From Mucidula mucida (Eukaryota; Basidiomycota; Agaricomycetes; Agaricales; Physalacriaceae), in the NCBI GenBank assembly GCA_015501055.1, contig JADNYV010000012.1, forward strand, positions 434,001-498,000: DNA of 64,000 bases, written 5' to 3'. Position 1 is the first letter of the stretch, and every line of letters begins with the position of its first letter. Shown here one piece after another: positions 1-12,700 of the stretch. Position numbers and translations under genes: made by a program. The notes beneath the pieces were generated by a model. The model saw only the letters and a list, made by a program, of their open reading frames with translations. It was not told the DNA's origin and searched no databases.

Positions 1-1847
1 GGCACTTTTTTGTACTACCAGTGTCTTCAGTTGATCCTTCGCAAACAGATCGCTGCGCTTATACGACTTTGGGAACTCCCCCAAGAGTTTGAGGTTCGTG
101 TTTCCGCAATATCCCAGCAGGCGTTATCTCTTAGCTGCTACCAGCTCGTTTGCAGGGATCTTTGGGCTCTGAATTTGACTATTCTTCCTGAGCATCCTCC
201 CCCAGAACCATATTATTACGTTCACGGTGAAGGTATTGACACTGTCAATGTTGCCAAGGACGAGGACAGCGAAAAAATCTCGGCGCTAGAAAACAGCGAA
301 GATGTAGAGGACGATCCCATCGTCGCCGCTCTAGAGGCGGATACAAGCTCCGACGAGGAGGAAGCTAGCTCGGATACCAGCGACACTCCCAATGTGTATC
401 GTCGGAAACGTTCGCCTGATCTAAACAAGTACAGGTCCTTGACTAGCACGATAGCTGTGCTAGCTTTAGCTTGCTGGATGTTACGAATACCGATAATGTA
501 TAGCGATTTGATCAGGTATCATGTGCGTTCATTTGACGTTCATTGACAACATAATGATCTCCTTTCGTTCTCAAGCGCAATTGAAGCTTACGAGCTGCCG
601 TACTTGGACTCAGCCAAATTCATACCGTCATCGATGGTAGTTCATTTGACGAAGCAAACTATACAGTCTCTGTCAATGCAGGTGAGAGCCAGCTAGAACC
701 GACTAAGCCAACTTCTCACATTAGGGCTTCGTTTAGAGGCCCCCAAAGTTATTCGCTCTACATACACTAGCGTCAAGATTAGCAAAAAAGGCGAATCTCT
801 CGTACAACATTCCGACACCAGAACTCAACGCGGCGCCGTTGCTATGGCGTGTAACGAGAGCTCTTGGAGGCACTCGTATGTGCATTCCTAGTTCGCTTTG
901 TCCTGTCTCCTCATTCCGTTTGAAAGCCATACTTTACCAAATGACGAAGCAGCTGTCAAGGATGCTTGAATTGCCCCTGAGCGTCAACTATACCCTTGCG
1001 CCATCTCTTGAGCGGACTAAAGGGAGCGATCCGGAGTACCACACGTACGACCACGTACCTGCGGAGCTTGGATTTGTGGCAGGTACGCTCATTGTGCTCA
1101 AAATGGTTTACGGATTCGACGGTGTGAAAAGGTAAATCCTTAGTCAAGATAATAATAGTGGCGCCTACAGACTTTGCAGAATTCCGGGAGACCCTGGCGA
1201 TCCAGCCGTAGCTCTTCCTAGGATCGACGAATTCCTTGACTTAGTAGCGGCCATGGAGAAACGTGAGGCAAGCAGAGTGGAAGAGCTGTTCAATCCTGAA
1301 ACGCAAGTGTGCGTTGAACAAATTTAGCATTACATTGACATTGACAGTGGCGACAGGTCGGTCGGCGATCTAAGCGATTCGATGATAGATGACTATGTCA
1401 GATTCTGCGAACAGGCTTTACTGGGTGATGGTGAAGGTGCGCTAACTGTGCTGACATTTACGGCACGTCTCTGATACAGAAATAGAAAGGAACAGCGTAG
1501 TGGGTAAGTATTTTCCCTTCCGCAAGGGTGGTTGGGACAGGAAACAACCGGAGGTGTCCATCCGCGGGCCATTGCAGGCAATAGGCGTCGACGAGAAGCC
1601 GAATACTCGGCCAGGCGAGAAGTTTAAGATTTTCATTGGGGCTGACAACGGGGGTAGTGTATCGCCTGAGTTGACCATGCTTGTGAGACGTGGTGCGGGA
1701 CTGGTGAGAGCAAGAGAGGAGGATGTATTTCGTGTGATGGAGCGGTACGAGCGTAGTGTTCTCGAATGGTGGAAGAGCCACAAGAGAGGTGGGGCCAGAA
1801 CAAGGGGCAGTAGCAACCAGACTCCCACAATAAGCAATTTTTCTTGA
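1..1847 (+). CDS. RRN7: RNA polymerase I core-factor subunit Rrn7/TAF1B-like, 5' partial
   Basis: Family role: TFIIB-like component of the Pol I core factor that loads Pol I on rDNA promoters in the nucleolus. The window starts inside the gene, so the N-terminal zinc ribbon is not seen. Seen: an acidic/serine linker (about 250-370), then the cyclin-like region with 'ALACWMLRIPIMYSDLI', 'PELNAAPLLWRVTRALGGT', 'YQMTKQLSRMLELPLS' and 'LGFVAGTLIVLKMVYGFDG', an order matching Rrn7. Exons read as about <1-515, 576-681, 735-871, 927-1131 and 1171-1309, plus two more reaching the stop at 1845-1847. Introns are 40-60 nt with GT-AG ends. The last exon is basic ('RYERSVLEWWKSHKRGG'). The family call is from motif recognition; the exact exon joins are inferred. 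Confidence 0.75.
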
Positions 1848-2245
1848 GCTGAGAGCGAAAAGAAACTCGAGGAACGTTTGAGATGCATACGGCAATGTGC
1901 CTGAGGCCTAATGTTGCTGAGGCAAGCACCCGGTCCGATCAACATAGACATGTTGTCTTTGCATAATTCTGTTCTGTGACTTGGACCTGGTTTGTTCCCT
2001 GCGACCGTTAGCATTGCCGGACACAGCGCAGTGAGTACGTGCTCGTCGTCGTTGCCATTGTCAGCCGTCTTTGATTCTGATGCTGGCTGTCTAGGTTATC
2101 ACCGGATTTGCGTCGTTTCGCACCACCTCGCTGCAGTACCCGTTGTATCAACTCGTTGGGCCTCTCCTCGCCTTTTTGCGCCATCACTCCTTACTTTACC
2201 TAAACCCCCTCGCCGTCCTAATGTCTTTCTGATTGGCCCATCCAA
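1848..2245. other. Intergenic, probable 3' UTR and promoter
   Basis: No convincing coding frame. C/T-rich stretches around 2040-2230 just before the next start codon resemble a fungal promoter or 5' leader. Confidence 0.5.
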
Positions 2246-4646
2246 ATGCGCCGATTTGCTTCTGTCTTTGCGCCGCGGCGCGAGAAGAATGACTCTTCGC
2301 ATCCCCAGCCCTCGGCCAGCTCGCCATCACTGCCCGCGTCCAAGAAAAACGTGCGGCGCGTCGACATGTCGAATTCCCCTGTAGCCTCGACCCCATTATC
2401 CTCCCCACATTTTGGCAGGGGTAGCGATGTCGGCCAGTCTTCAGCATCTTCCAGTGGCTCCGCCAGTTTGCAGACACCAGATGATATCCCAATCTCTCTC
2501 GACCATGCTCCGGCAAAGAGCAAATCATGGATTAACTCATGGTTGAGTAAAAAACCTTCCGTCACAAAGGTTAAGCATGCTGAAACTCAAGACTCAAATC
2601 GGGAATGGCTTCCTTCTCACCCGCCGCCTCTGCTCCGCCCGCCACCACCTGGCATTCGCACTGCCCCACCGGTGCAAGACTCTGACCTAGACACGTCAGA
2701 CTCAGATGATGAAGATGATGAATCTCTCTCCGCCGCACCGGTATACGGCCGTTCCATTCCCTCATCTGCCGTTCCAATCTCTCGGAAATATCTTTCCGCT
2801 CGCCTTCAAAATGCTCTGGTTTCTCGGCCCTCTGCATCGCCGTTCGTCCTGTCTCCTCCGTCTCGTAATTCTCATAATCTCAGCTACCCGCGTTCAATCA
2901 ATCGAGGGCCCTTGTCACGTCAGGAAACTCTCCATTCCCTGATGCTCAAAAAACATCTCCTACATCGGTTGCTTGACCCTGCGGACCCCCTCAGTTCCTC
3001 TGAGCAGGCGTCCATACTCCCGTTCAGCGTGAAAACTCCGCCATCACTTCTTCCGCCTTTTGCACCATCTATCGACGAGATCGCACTGCCCAAGTCGGCC
3101 AAAGTCCTTGATCATTCTCCTGGACTCCGCCGTTGGATTGACCGTCCCTGCTTCGAGCATCGTTTCTCAGTCTGGCTTCCCGCCGATGACGGCATCACTC
3201 GCCAAATGGTGACAGGGACGCGTTTCGCTGTTCCAGACCTAGAGTTCTCCGAGGCCATTGAAGCCATGATCGATTTTTCTGAACGGCCACAGCCAGAGGC
3301 CCTCTCCGAAATGTTACCACCACAGGCGGCTTCAGAGACACCCGCGACGGATGTCCCACTTTCTCCGACTAGTAGCTCTTCTCACGGCTCTTGTGAGTCA
3401 ACTAGCCATTATATTTGACCCGCATGTTGACCATAATAACATGACAGTGTCGCGACGACTCTCCGTGCAACCGACAGCACCATCACCTCTGCGCAACGAG
3501 GCTGAGTCTCCCAAAACATTGCAAATGTTACCTCCATCCCCGCCGCCCTCTCCACCCCAGACCGTGAAACGAGGTGTACGTTTCGCCGAGGACGACAAAG
3601 AGGATCAAATTCCGATCGGCTATATCATGCGAGTCAAGAAACAACGCGAGGCAAAGGCCAAGTTTTTGCAACAGCAGAAGGAACAGCGCCAATCTGCAGA
3701 GGAGCAGACTCGGATCGAGAAAGAGAGGCAGCAACGCGAAGAGCAACGTCTTCAATGGGAAAAGGAGAGATTGGCTCGAGAGAAGGAAAAACGAGCCGCG
3801 GATGAGGAGCGCAACAAACGATTGTATGCCGAAGAGATTGCTGCAGCTCGGGCCAGACGAGAGACTCAAAAGATGGGGAGCAGCAGCAAGGCGATATCAA
3901 ATTCCAGCTCGATAGCCTCCTTGAGGAGTAACGCGAATAAGGAACCCCAGCAGTCTTCGAAGTATTCGAGGGTTGCCTACGATCCCATCGCACCTCCTCC
4001 CCGACGACAGGGATCAGAAGCAGGCGCTGCCAACTCCCGTCCATCGAGCTTGACAGGACATCCTAATCATCCTTCACAAGCCGGATCGCGACCGTCCTCA
4101 GTCTACTCTTCCTCGTCAGATGATGTAACGAAGCGATACTCGGCGGCCTCTACCTCTAACATGCATGGTCGATGGTCATCCAGTAATACCAGCCTCGTCC
4201 CGCCACCGATGCCCTTCCTGACCTCACCCCCTTCGGCCTTTGACATGCCTTTGTTACCACCCACTGCTCCGTTCATGCTTCATCAGTACCCGCGTCCTAG
4301 ATCCCAGCATTCCTCTTCTCCTTCGCAATCCCCATCTCATTCACCTTCTCGAAACAGCATGAACAGGAGTACAGATCGCGTCAACAGAGTGCCGACCATC
4401 GACAATATTTCGAATCGTTCCTCATCCTCTTCGCCGCATCGGCCCATGGGTCACCATCGTCGGCCTAGCGATGATGCGCCGCCTGTACGCCCGTCGCCAA
4501 GAGGCAGAGCCAGTGAACCTGCTTCAGCTTCGGCAGCACGTACACAAGCTTCTTCCATGTCCTCGCGGTCGAGTGCCAATATGCCACGTATGCCGCACTC
4601 ATATTCGGGCCCTGTTCCCTCGCGAAGGGCAACAGCGATCTCTTAG
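2246..4646 (+). CDS. Conserved basidiomycete protein, low complexity with a central charged coiled coil
   Basis: Not recognised as a named family. Two exons: 2246-3392 and 3448-4646, joined by a 55 nt GTGAGT...ACAG intron in phase 1; product about 780 residues. The first half is Ser/Pro-rich with an acidic patch ('DSDLDTSDSDDEDDE') and a better-folded stretch around residues 230-370 ('ETLHSLMLKKHLLHRLLDP', 'SPGLRRWIDRPCFEHRF'). Exon 2 opens with 'VKRGVRFAEDDKEDQIPIG', then a highly charged helix of about 90 residues rich in K/E/R/Q (predicted coiled coil), then a long Ser/Pro/Arg-rich disordered tail. No signal peptide or membrane segment. The start is the first ATG in frame ('MRRFASVFAPRR'). 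Function unknown; the layout suits a scaffold or cytoskeleton-associated protein, which is only inference. Confidence 0.7.
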
Positions 4647-5249
4647 CGCTGACTGGCCTTCCTCACCACGACCTTTAACGTTACGCGGACACCATGCATT
4701 CTGATGTCTTCTCTTCGGGTTCTTTTTTCGGTTGTACGTATCGCACCATCCCCGCCAAAATGCATGGGATCATGCAAGCCACGCTCCTTTCCCTGTTATA
4801 CTATCATTATTCCTTTGGAACTCTCGTTAATCTTCATACGTTACAACGGATTGGAACCCTCACTCATTCACAGCACTCGTCGATCGTACGTTATTGACAT
4901 ATAATGCATTCAAGGACTTGGTTTCTGCCACTACATTTTACGCATATTCTGGTTGTTTTTGTTACTTATGGCACTCTTGTTTTGTTTTGGACGTTTATTT
5001 CTTCTTGCATTTCTAGTACCATCAATATGTATCACAATAAGCTACATTCATACTTCATCTCGCGAGCAATATACAGAGAATTTGAAATCTTGACCGTGGC
5101 TCTCAAGTGGCTCTCCGAATAATATTGAAAGCCTCACGATCACGCCTTCTGTCCATATTGGGCGAGGTCACTTCGAATCCTCTTCCCACCATCTCGCGAT
5201 AGGCTCAAGATAGCTGTACAAGATCGTCTCATAGGAAAATTAGAAGGAA
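4647..5249. other. Intergenic region without recognised gene
   Basis: AT-richer than the flanks (4780-5120). Short frames here contain no recognisable domain. Most likely 3' UTR of the upstream gene plus the promoter of the next. Confidence 0.5.
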
Positions 5250-6779
5250 ATGACCGAACTCACTGGCTATTATCGCTGGACAGATATATGGTTCAAATGG
5301 CAAGATCGACTCTGCATCTTTGGCTTGCGCCGCAATCTGAGCAGTCGATAGGCACGAGGCTATCTCTGCAGTCAACCCCGAGGACGGTCCCAAAGTCAAA
5401 TCCGTGCTTGGTAGATAGATTCTCATCTTGCATCGAATTGCGCTTAACCCTCGTGAAGCTCACGATGCACTCGTTGATTCCTGCCATCCCCTTCATCCTG
5501 GTGTCGCCGAGGTACAGCTCTTCATGGGTATCCACTTCTCATTCTCGCATTGATGTTCCAAGATAAACCCCGTTTGACAGGGATACTGCCCAACGGCCAG
5601 TCGCGTCTTCTTTTCTCGTCGAAACAGGTCGATTATCTCCGCTATTGGTTGCATGCAATGCAAATCACAAAAACACGCGTTCCCCTCCCATATTCAAATT
5701 GTCTTCTCCTATCCTCCGAACTAAAGGCAGTATCACCCGTGTACTTCAAGACAGGTGGCGAGTTGAGGATGGCACACAAGGTAGTATCTTATTCTTGATG
5801 AAGCAGAAGGTGTTCTTGATACATGTGTGTAGGAGATTGAGAAGAATAACAAGCGACTGAAAAACTCCAATAGCTCCCTCACAGCGCGCCGCGACACGTT
5901 CGAACGTGTTCGCAACTTGTACAGCCAAAAGAAGGCATCATGGATTGCTATTGATTTTGAAGAGTGGGAATACGACCATACCGTGATCACCGAGCTGGGA
6001 GTTAGTGCCCTCCACTGGGAGGGAAGTGAACAAGTTTTTGAGGACGCACACTACATGATCAGCGCAACGGAGTACCGAAACGGAAAGTATGTAGCTGACA
6101 ATCGTACGGTCTGTTACCTGTGTTGTGTCCCGCCATTGTCTATACTGACACTGCCTTACCTTACCTAGAACTATGACTATGGGGAGAGTGAAATCATCCC
6201 CAGGAATGGCTTCCTCAAAGTCATAACTGACACATTTGAACGGCTCAGTGCCCACGGACCTGTATTCCTCGTGTTCCACGACGCCAACGGTGATCTCAAG
6301 TAAGGCCAGATTCTCACCATGCTCAAAATCAGAAACTTATCATCCACAGGACCTTGGAGCGCATCAATGCGCCCATGAAGTCCTTGTCGCTCCTTCTTCC
6401 CGACCGCGTACCTACCACCGGAATGTTCCTCGTCGACACCAGCGATCTATTTGCAGCATTACTTGGCGATGAGAGCTTCAATCGTCACAAGCTCGAAAAG
6501 GTGTGCCACCATTTGCAGATACCAAAGGTGAAGCACTTGCATAACGCAGGCAACGATGCCCACGTCAGTCCTCCATTTATGGTCAATTCTGTTTTCCTGA
6601 TCGACCTACAGTTCACGCTGGAAGCACTGAGATCAATGGCAGCTGGTGCGCCCGTGGATGCCCAACGAGAGGAACGCTGGCCGAAGCATATCGGACCTCG
6701 CGGTGGTTTACAGGTCGAATTTACGGAGCAAGAGGAAGAGATAGATGACGATATGGACTTGTACTACGGACCGGCATAA
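5250..6779 (+). CDS. Gfd2/YDR514C-like DEDDh exonuclease-domain protein; 5' half disrupted
   Basis: C-terminal half is an RNase H-fold DEDDh nuclease of the fungal Gfd2/YDR514C-like group. Seen: Exo I 'AIDFEEWE' (Asp, Glu; about 5950), a middle Asp in 'VFLVFHDANGD' (about 6270) and Exo III 'HNAGNDAHF' (His and Asp; about 6540), so the catalytic set looks intact. Introns here are clean: about 5775-5832, 6108-6170, 6299-6350 and 6564-6610. A 54 nt intron (about 5527-5580) joins 'VQLFMG' to 'ILPNGQSRLLFSS'. The N-terminal half ('MTELTGYYRWTDIWFKWQ') fits the family, but the frame changes near 5347, there is an in-frame TAG at 5416-5418, and one base appears missing in the A-run 5669-5673. Either a pseudogene or sequence error. 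A relation to the silencing exonuclease QIP is possible but not shown. Confidence 0.6.
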
Positions 6780-6956
6780 TTGCCCCGTTTCATGCGCCAT
6801 TGCAGTGTACTATAGCTAATGTCATTCACAGCTGACAATGAATGCAATTATTTGTTCTGCAAGTCCTTCTGAATAGACTGAAATCGTGGTATCTGTACAA
6901 TTTATGCGATGCGAATAAATAACGGTCAATGAGAAGTTGTTTGGCGGAGGGTGAAA

Positions 6957-9286
6957 TCATTCTGCAGTCTTTCTTTCCAGCGCGGGACCAGGTCCAGTTC
7001 CACGCTCTACATCAGGCTCAACGCGTGAAGGCTCCCTACTCAACCCCAACATCGATCTGAGCCTCCCATCCCGCTGGCCCGGCACCTCCATCTCCGTCAC
7101 ATCCCCGCCCAGCTTCATCGTTTTCTGCTCTGGGCTGTCCGTCAAGTTGATCGCAAACGTATCCGACGGTGGATCATCCGAACGACGCTCGCGCTCGCGC
7201 TCCCTCCCCCGCCTCACTTCGGGCGCCGGCTCTGGATCCACGCGTGTCTGCTCCATAGTTACTTGTCGACGACCGTTGAGCACCCAATGTGATCCGTAGC
7301 TCTTGAGCGTCCGGACGATGAGGAAGAAGTATACTACTCCGAGGGCGAAGACAGCGGTTATGGCGATCCGCGGGCCCAAAATGCATGGGTACCCAACGGC
7401 GCGCGCTCGTCAGGATCGTCGACAGAGCCAGTACGCCACACAAAAGATAATATAGATACGATGAAGAGGATCATAGACCTACTTCAAGTTCAGCGGTCTT
7501 TTGCTGGGCAGAAAAGGTGCAACAGACCAAGACATCCATACCGACGGCATAGCAAGCATGACCCATACATTCCACCAGATTACAGTATCGTTTTTCCGAG
7601 CTTCCTAAGATTCAGAACAAGAATGTCATGCTCCAAGAAAGTGACCTGAGGGGAATCTTACTTCTGCCCATCTGGACGCACGATACATCGTCCTCATCGT
7701 CCCAAATCTAACAATATAAATGCATCCAAACGACAAACTCCACAGAGCACATATCAACGAAAGCAAAGCAGCGGTACGAGTCAGAGGATCACTAGCAGCA
7801 TTTGGTATTTGAAACATGGTCAGGATGGCACTTGTCCGACGGTCAGCATAAAAGGTGCGGAAACACGTGAAGGTACCACTTACGAGAGCAGCAAAGCAGA
7901 AACGACATTGAGAGTTTTCCATTCCCGTAAAAGGGAGTCGATGAATGCCTCCCATGAATGCTTGAACCTCACTAGGGCAGGCGACACAAATGGTGCCGCC
8001 CAGTCCTCCGGAAAGGTTATAGGGACATCTAGGTCAGAGACAAGCGGTACTGCTCCGACATGCCCCATCAAGCCAACACCAGTCGAAGTAGCGTGGCGCG
8101 CGGCATTAGCATTGACGTTAACATTAGACGAGAGCGGCATATTGTATCCGGGACGGGAACACGTATCAATCATACGCTGTATATCCGGGCGACTGACATC
8201 CGCGTCCTCGAATATACGCGCCACACGGGAAAAGTAGAGCGCAGGGAGACGAAGGAGCGTATAGAGGTAGAACATCCGGGGAAGAGTGTCTGTTATGAAA
8301 TCCCCAAAGCCCGTAGCCTGCTTTCGGAAGTGATCACAGTCGTACGCCGTGTCAGTCTCCGTGTCGACTATGCAGCAACAGCATGGACATGAGAACGACG
8401 GGATATTGCACTGCCAGTTGAGGTGGAAGGGATCAATGGGAACGAATGGCTCTTCGCGGTGGTTATGCGGACGATGAAGACCCTGTGACCATTGCTGTAA
8501 GAAGCGCAGCGGAGACGTGGCACGCGAAGGGTTGGGAGAGTTGTTTGACGGGGATCGGTCCCCTCTAAGCTGCTCGGTACGCTGTCCTGGGGAAGGGTAT
8601 CCGGAATCACTCGCTCTGTTCAGACGCGTCGAGAACGCTACACTGTGATGAAAGCCCGGAAAGAAACAATGTATGGACGCCGCTCACCTTGCTTGACGCT
8701 TTGTAAAGTCGGAGCGGAAACGCGGTCGGATTCTATGGACACTCTTCCCCGCGGAGTCTCCAGACCTTCATTAGAAACACTTGATCGAGGCGGTATTTTC
8801 GGGCTACTATGCGAATGCCATTGTAGTCCAAGGGCGTTCAGTTCGCCGGTACTATGTATGGATGGGAGGGAGTTGTTCGTTTCTAGGCTCCTTCGAAAGC
8901 CTCTCGCATTGCTGCCAGGTGAACGATTAGTCTTGTTGAGATTAGGTGTCGAGGGAAGTGCAGTGAGCTTGTCCGACGAAGTCAACTTGGATGAATCGGT
9001 GTTGGATGACTCTACGAGGGGATTTGATGAGGACACGACCAGTTCCGAGTGAAAACAAACATGCCTGCAACGGAAATGAACGTTTGAGACGTTTGCAAAG
9101 CAGGCTCTGTTTAGCATGAGAATGGGCGCTCTTTCAAGACGCGTCGATACACACCAGACGAAGATTTGGGCTCTGTTATTCAATAAGATTCAGACTATAC
9201 AGTCCATCTGGTGAATACTCACCATCGGTTACTGGAGGCAAGTCCACAGACCCTGACGCCGGAAAAGGAATAGCTTGTTCGGCCAT
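6957..9286 (-). CDS. Conserved fungal multi-pass membrane protein
   Basis: Unnamed family I recognise as common in Agaricomycetes. Proposed start is the ATG at 9286 ('MAEQAIPFPASGS'), followed by a GTGAGT donor after 9223. The next exon is Ser/Thr-rich and disordered ('KLTSSDKLTALPSTPNLNK'). Then comes the membrane core: 'MFYLYTLLRLPALYFSRV' (about 8230), 'LLREWKTLNVVSALLLSA' (about 7900), 'AALLSLICALWSLSFGC' (about 7740) and 'ITAVFALGVVYFFLIVRTL' (about 7330), giving at least four to five membrane segments. The tail is charged and ends at 6957. The link from the first short exon into the second (about 9064) needs an extra small exon or a different start because the phases do not match. Substrate and location unknown. 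Confidence 0.65.
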
Positions 9287-9796
9287 GTTTTGGTGACCGT
9301 TCTATCCTGGACGAAAGATGCAACTTGGCGTGAAACAAGAAGGATTGCAGCCAGAGAAGGTAGTCAATATGAACCCGCACGAGCGAGAGCAACCTAAAAC
9401 AGTAAAGACGCGTCAAAGAGGGAGTGACGTAGACGAAGACAATCCAACATGGGAGGTACTCGGGTCCATCAGAAGCTCGCCCAGAATGATGAGAATGGTG
9501 CAGTTCGTCCATGGTGTTGAGGTCTCCATACGAGCATTGGAGTGCATATTCTTACAGTGGAGATGAGAGTCGGGAAGAAAGGCGGAGAGAATTTCACTGT
9601 GGCGGAGTTTATCAAGATCACCTGCCCAATTCGGTAGCATATAATTTTGCTGCATGTATCTAAACACTACAATGCAACTCACAAATACAACCTATAAACT
9701 ATAACACCATGGTGATGTATCACATATCACAAAATAACCCGTTAGTTAATAACTTATACCGTCACTGTCTATCGTAGCATATATACAGAGGAGGCA
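9287..9796. other. Intergenic region upstream of the membrane-protein gene
   Basis: Lies between the 5' end of the membrane-protein gene and the 3' end of the SANT gene, both on the minus strand. No coding signal recognised; likely promoter plus 3' UTR. Confidence 0.5.
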
Positions 9797-12700
9797 TTAA
9801 GAGGCATTCGAAGGAACGGGATTAGAGGAGTGACTATGTGGAGAAGCATTAGGGTAAGGAAAATTAACATAAGGAGGGTATGGTGGTCCATACGCAGGAT
9901 GCATATACAGACCGGGAGGTGGAGCATAAAGCGCCAGAGAATACATCCCTGCCGCATTCGGAGGCATAGGCATGGGCATATAATGGAACGGCAATTTCTC
10001 CGTTTCCAAAGTGTTCAGAACAGATGCCACCCTTTCGCGATCTGGACTAGACGAACGCCTAGCAGCACGCGCGGCAACGTCTTTAAGACCCATATCTTCG
10101 CAATGGGCTTTGTAGAAGTTGCTGACTTGCACGGTGGTCTAGGCTCACAGTTCAACTATGGCAGACTATGCTTGATATCTGTATTTACCTGATTGGGCAT
10201 AGCGGCTGCTATTCGCTTGAAATCGCCACCATGTTGTCCAAGAAGCTCCAAAAACAATTCTGTGGCCATTTATTAGACGAGAGGCGGCATAACGACAACT
10301 ACGCACGCTTGTCGTCATCGCACCATCGACTAGTAGTAACAGAAGGCTTACGACGTTGTGATATATCATTCGGATCCACAGACTTCCCCTCTGGAGTCAG
10401 TGATTCCTCAATAATGGCCGCCGACTTGACTTTGCGAGTTTTCCTGGCTTTCTTGGCTGGTTTAGCATCCTCCTAGAATGATACATTTAGAATTCATACG
10501 GAACGACTAGAAAGTGGTAATTACCTCGTCGTCGTCATCGACTTCCTCAGCCAAGTTAGATTTCGCGCCAGGTGCCCGGCGTCGCTTCGAACGCCCTTCT
10601 GGCTCTGGAGTTGGAGTTGCGGTGACGAGGTCGTCTAATAATGGTCGCCGTGTTGCCGCTCTCCTCTTCGCTCTCCCCGTCCCCGTAACCTCATTGTCAC
10701 GCGACACTTCTGCATCGTGCTGCCGTATATCGGCCAACAAAGCATTGGCTTTCTGCTTCCCGGTCCTTCGTCGTCTCCGTTTAGGTGCGTGAGTTGCAAC
10801 CACATCACGGAAATCGATCGAGCGTTTCTTGTGAAGATAGTAGAACGCAACGCATTGCGCTGCCGTCTTGTGGGGAAGGGCATCCGCAATGATACCAAAC
10901 TGTTTGGGATGTGCGGCAAATTGATCTAAGAAAATTTGCCTCTCCTCCTTAGTCCAATCATCCATTCCAGTACGTGGACGATAGTATTCGCCCGCATTCT
11001 CGACGAGTAAGTTGGAATCATCGTACACACATTCCACAATGCCATGTTCGACTGATATCATGTCGGGAATGTCGGCGTGATTCTTGCTGGACAGGAAGGT
11101 TGGATCTGTCGCTTCGTCATTCCCCAGGCTGGCAATGATCTGCTCCATCTCAAGATCAGATCGGACAGCGTCGCCAAGAGTCGCCGTACGACGCGTCGTG
11201 CGGCCAGATGAATTGAGGCTTTCCAATTCAAGAAGAGGAGTGCCCTTGCTCTGACCCTCCAACAACCTACAATGCGCCTTCCACCGCTCATTCAACTCTA
11301 AATACTGCTCCTGGAGATGCTTAATCTTCGCCAGCCGAGTGACCTCCCGTTCGTTGAGGCGTCGTTTTAGCAAATCGCGGGTATTTGAATAGAATGCGGC
11401 GGCGATCTGGGCAGCGCGAGGGCCTTGAGCAAACTCTGTCACCACTTGGTCAGGAGTTGATAACGGTCGATTACTAGGAGCCGGCAGGAGCGCGAGATTT
11501 GAGCGGATAATGGGTTCCACTCGTTCCTCACGCGTCTGACGATCACAAAGGATTCTAGTCATCACTGTGACTCGAAGAGCGTCGCCTAAGGATTGCGAGG
11601 ACGACGAGTTAGGGATATCCTCCATAGAAAAGTCGACGACGGGAGTCGGAGGTCGCAATTCAGGCTGAGGTCGTATGTCTGGCTGAAGGAGGCTATTCAC
11701 CACTGCCACCGCGCTAGACAAGTCGACTTCTTCCTTAACGACTACAGATTCTACTGCTTCTTGCTTTACTGTCACCAAAGCGACAGCTTCGCCATCTGCT
11801 TGAATAGTTTCAAGCGAATCAGCAGCACTGAGCGAAGAATTGTGTAGTTTGGGATCTAATGTTTCTGTAAGCAACGCGTGAGAACACAGATATATGAGAC
11901 AGACCTGTGCCGTTCTCAACATGCACTGTAGAAGGCTTGATATTCCTCAGTTGATGCTATTTGTGGTATTGGAGATACTCACCACGAGACCGGTGTTGTC
12001 TGTGGGATGGTCCAAAGCGACAGCGTCATGTCTTGCAGCAGACAGTGCAAATTCTTCGTCCAACGGAGGAGTCGGCTGCTGTTCGACGGCAGCAACTAGC
12101 GGTGCTTTGTCTTTGGATGATTCGTGGACCTTCTCAACAGCATCGGTGACAATAGGCACTGGACTCGCACTTTTCCTAGAGAACGACGCCTTCACGGGTA
12201 CTTGTACGATGGGGGCTGAAGGCGGGGGCGATGCACGCGACGAGGCTATGGAATCGGAACGACTAGCAGGAGCAGAGAGATGATTAGGCGACGATGACCG
12301 CTTCCTCACACTGCGAGATCTAGATCGACCGCGACTAGCACTTCGCCGCCTGCCAGAGTATCGAGAACGCGATCGAGAACGTGTACGAGTACTAGCTACG
12401 GAAGGAGAGCGAGAGACAGAACGTGTTGTACGCCTTCTAAAAGGACGCGGGGAAGGAGTTCCTTGTCGTCGAGGTAGACGAGAGATTGTGCGTGAGCGAG
12501 GGCTTGAGGGGCGTGAACGAGATGAAGACCTGCGTTGCGACGAAGAGCGAGAAATAGAATAGGATCGGCGACGGGGACTTTGGGATCTAGATTTTGAAGG
12601 CCATGGACGACCTCGCATAGGTGGGGAAGATCTTCGACGGCCGATACTTTGTGCCCTAGAAGATGCGGCTGAGGAGGAATTTCCATCATATGTCGGCCTA

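Noticed and set aside
1442..2014. 190-codon minus-strand ORF
   Set aside because: It lies opposite the last exon of the RRN7-like gene and has no recognisable domain.
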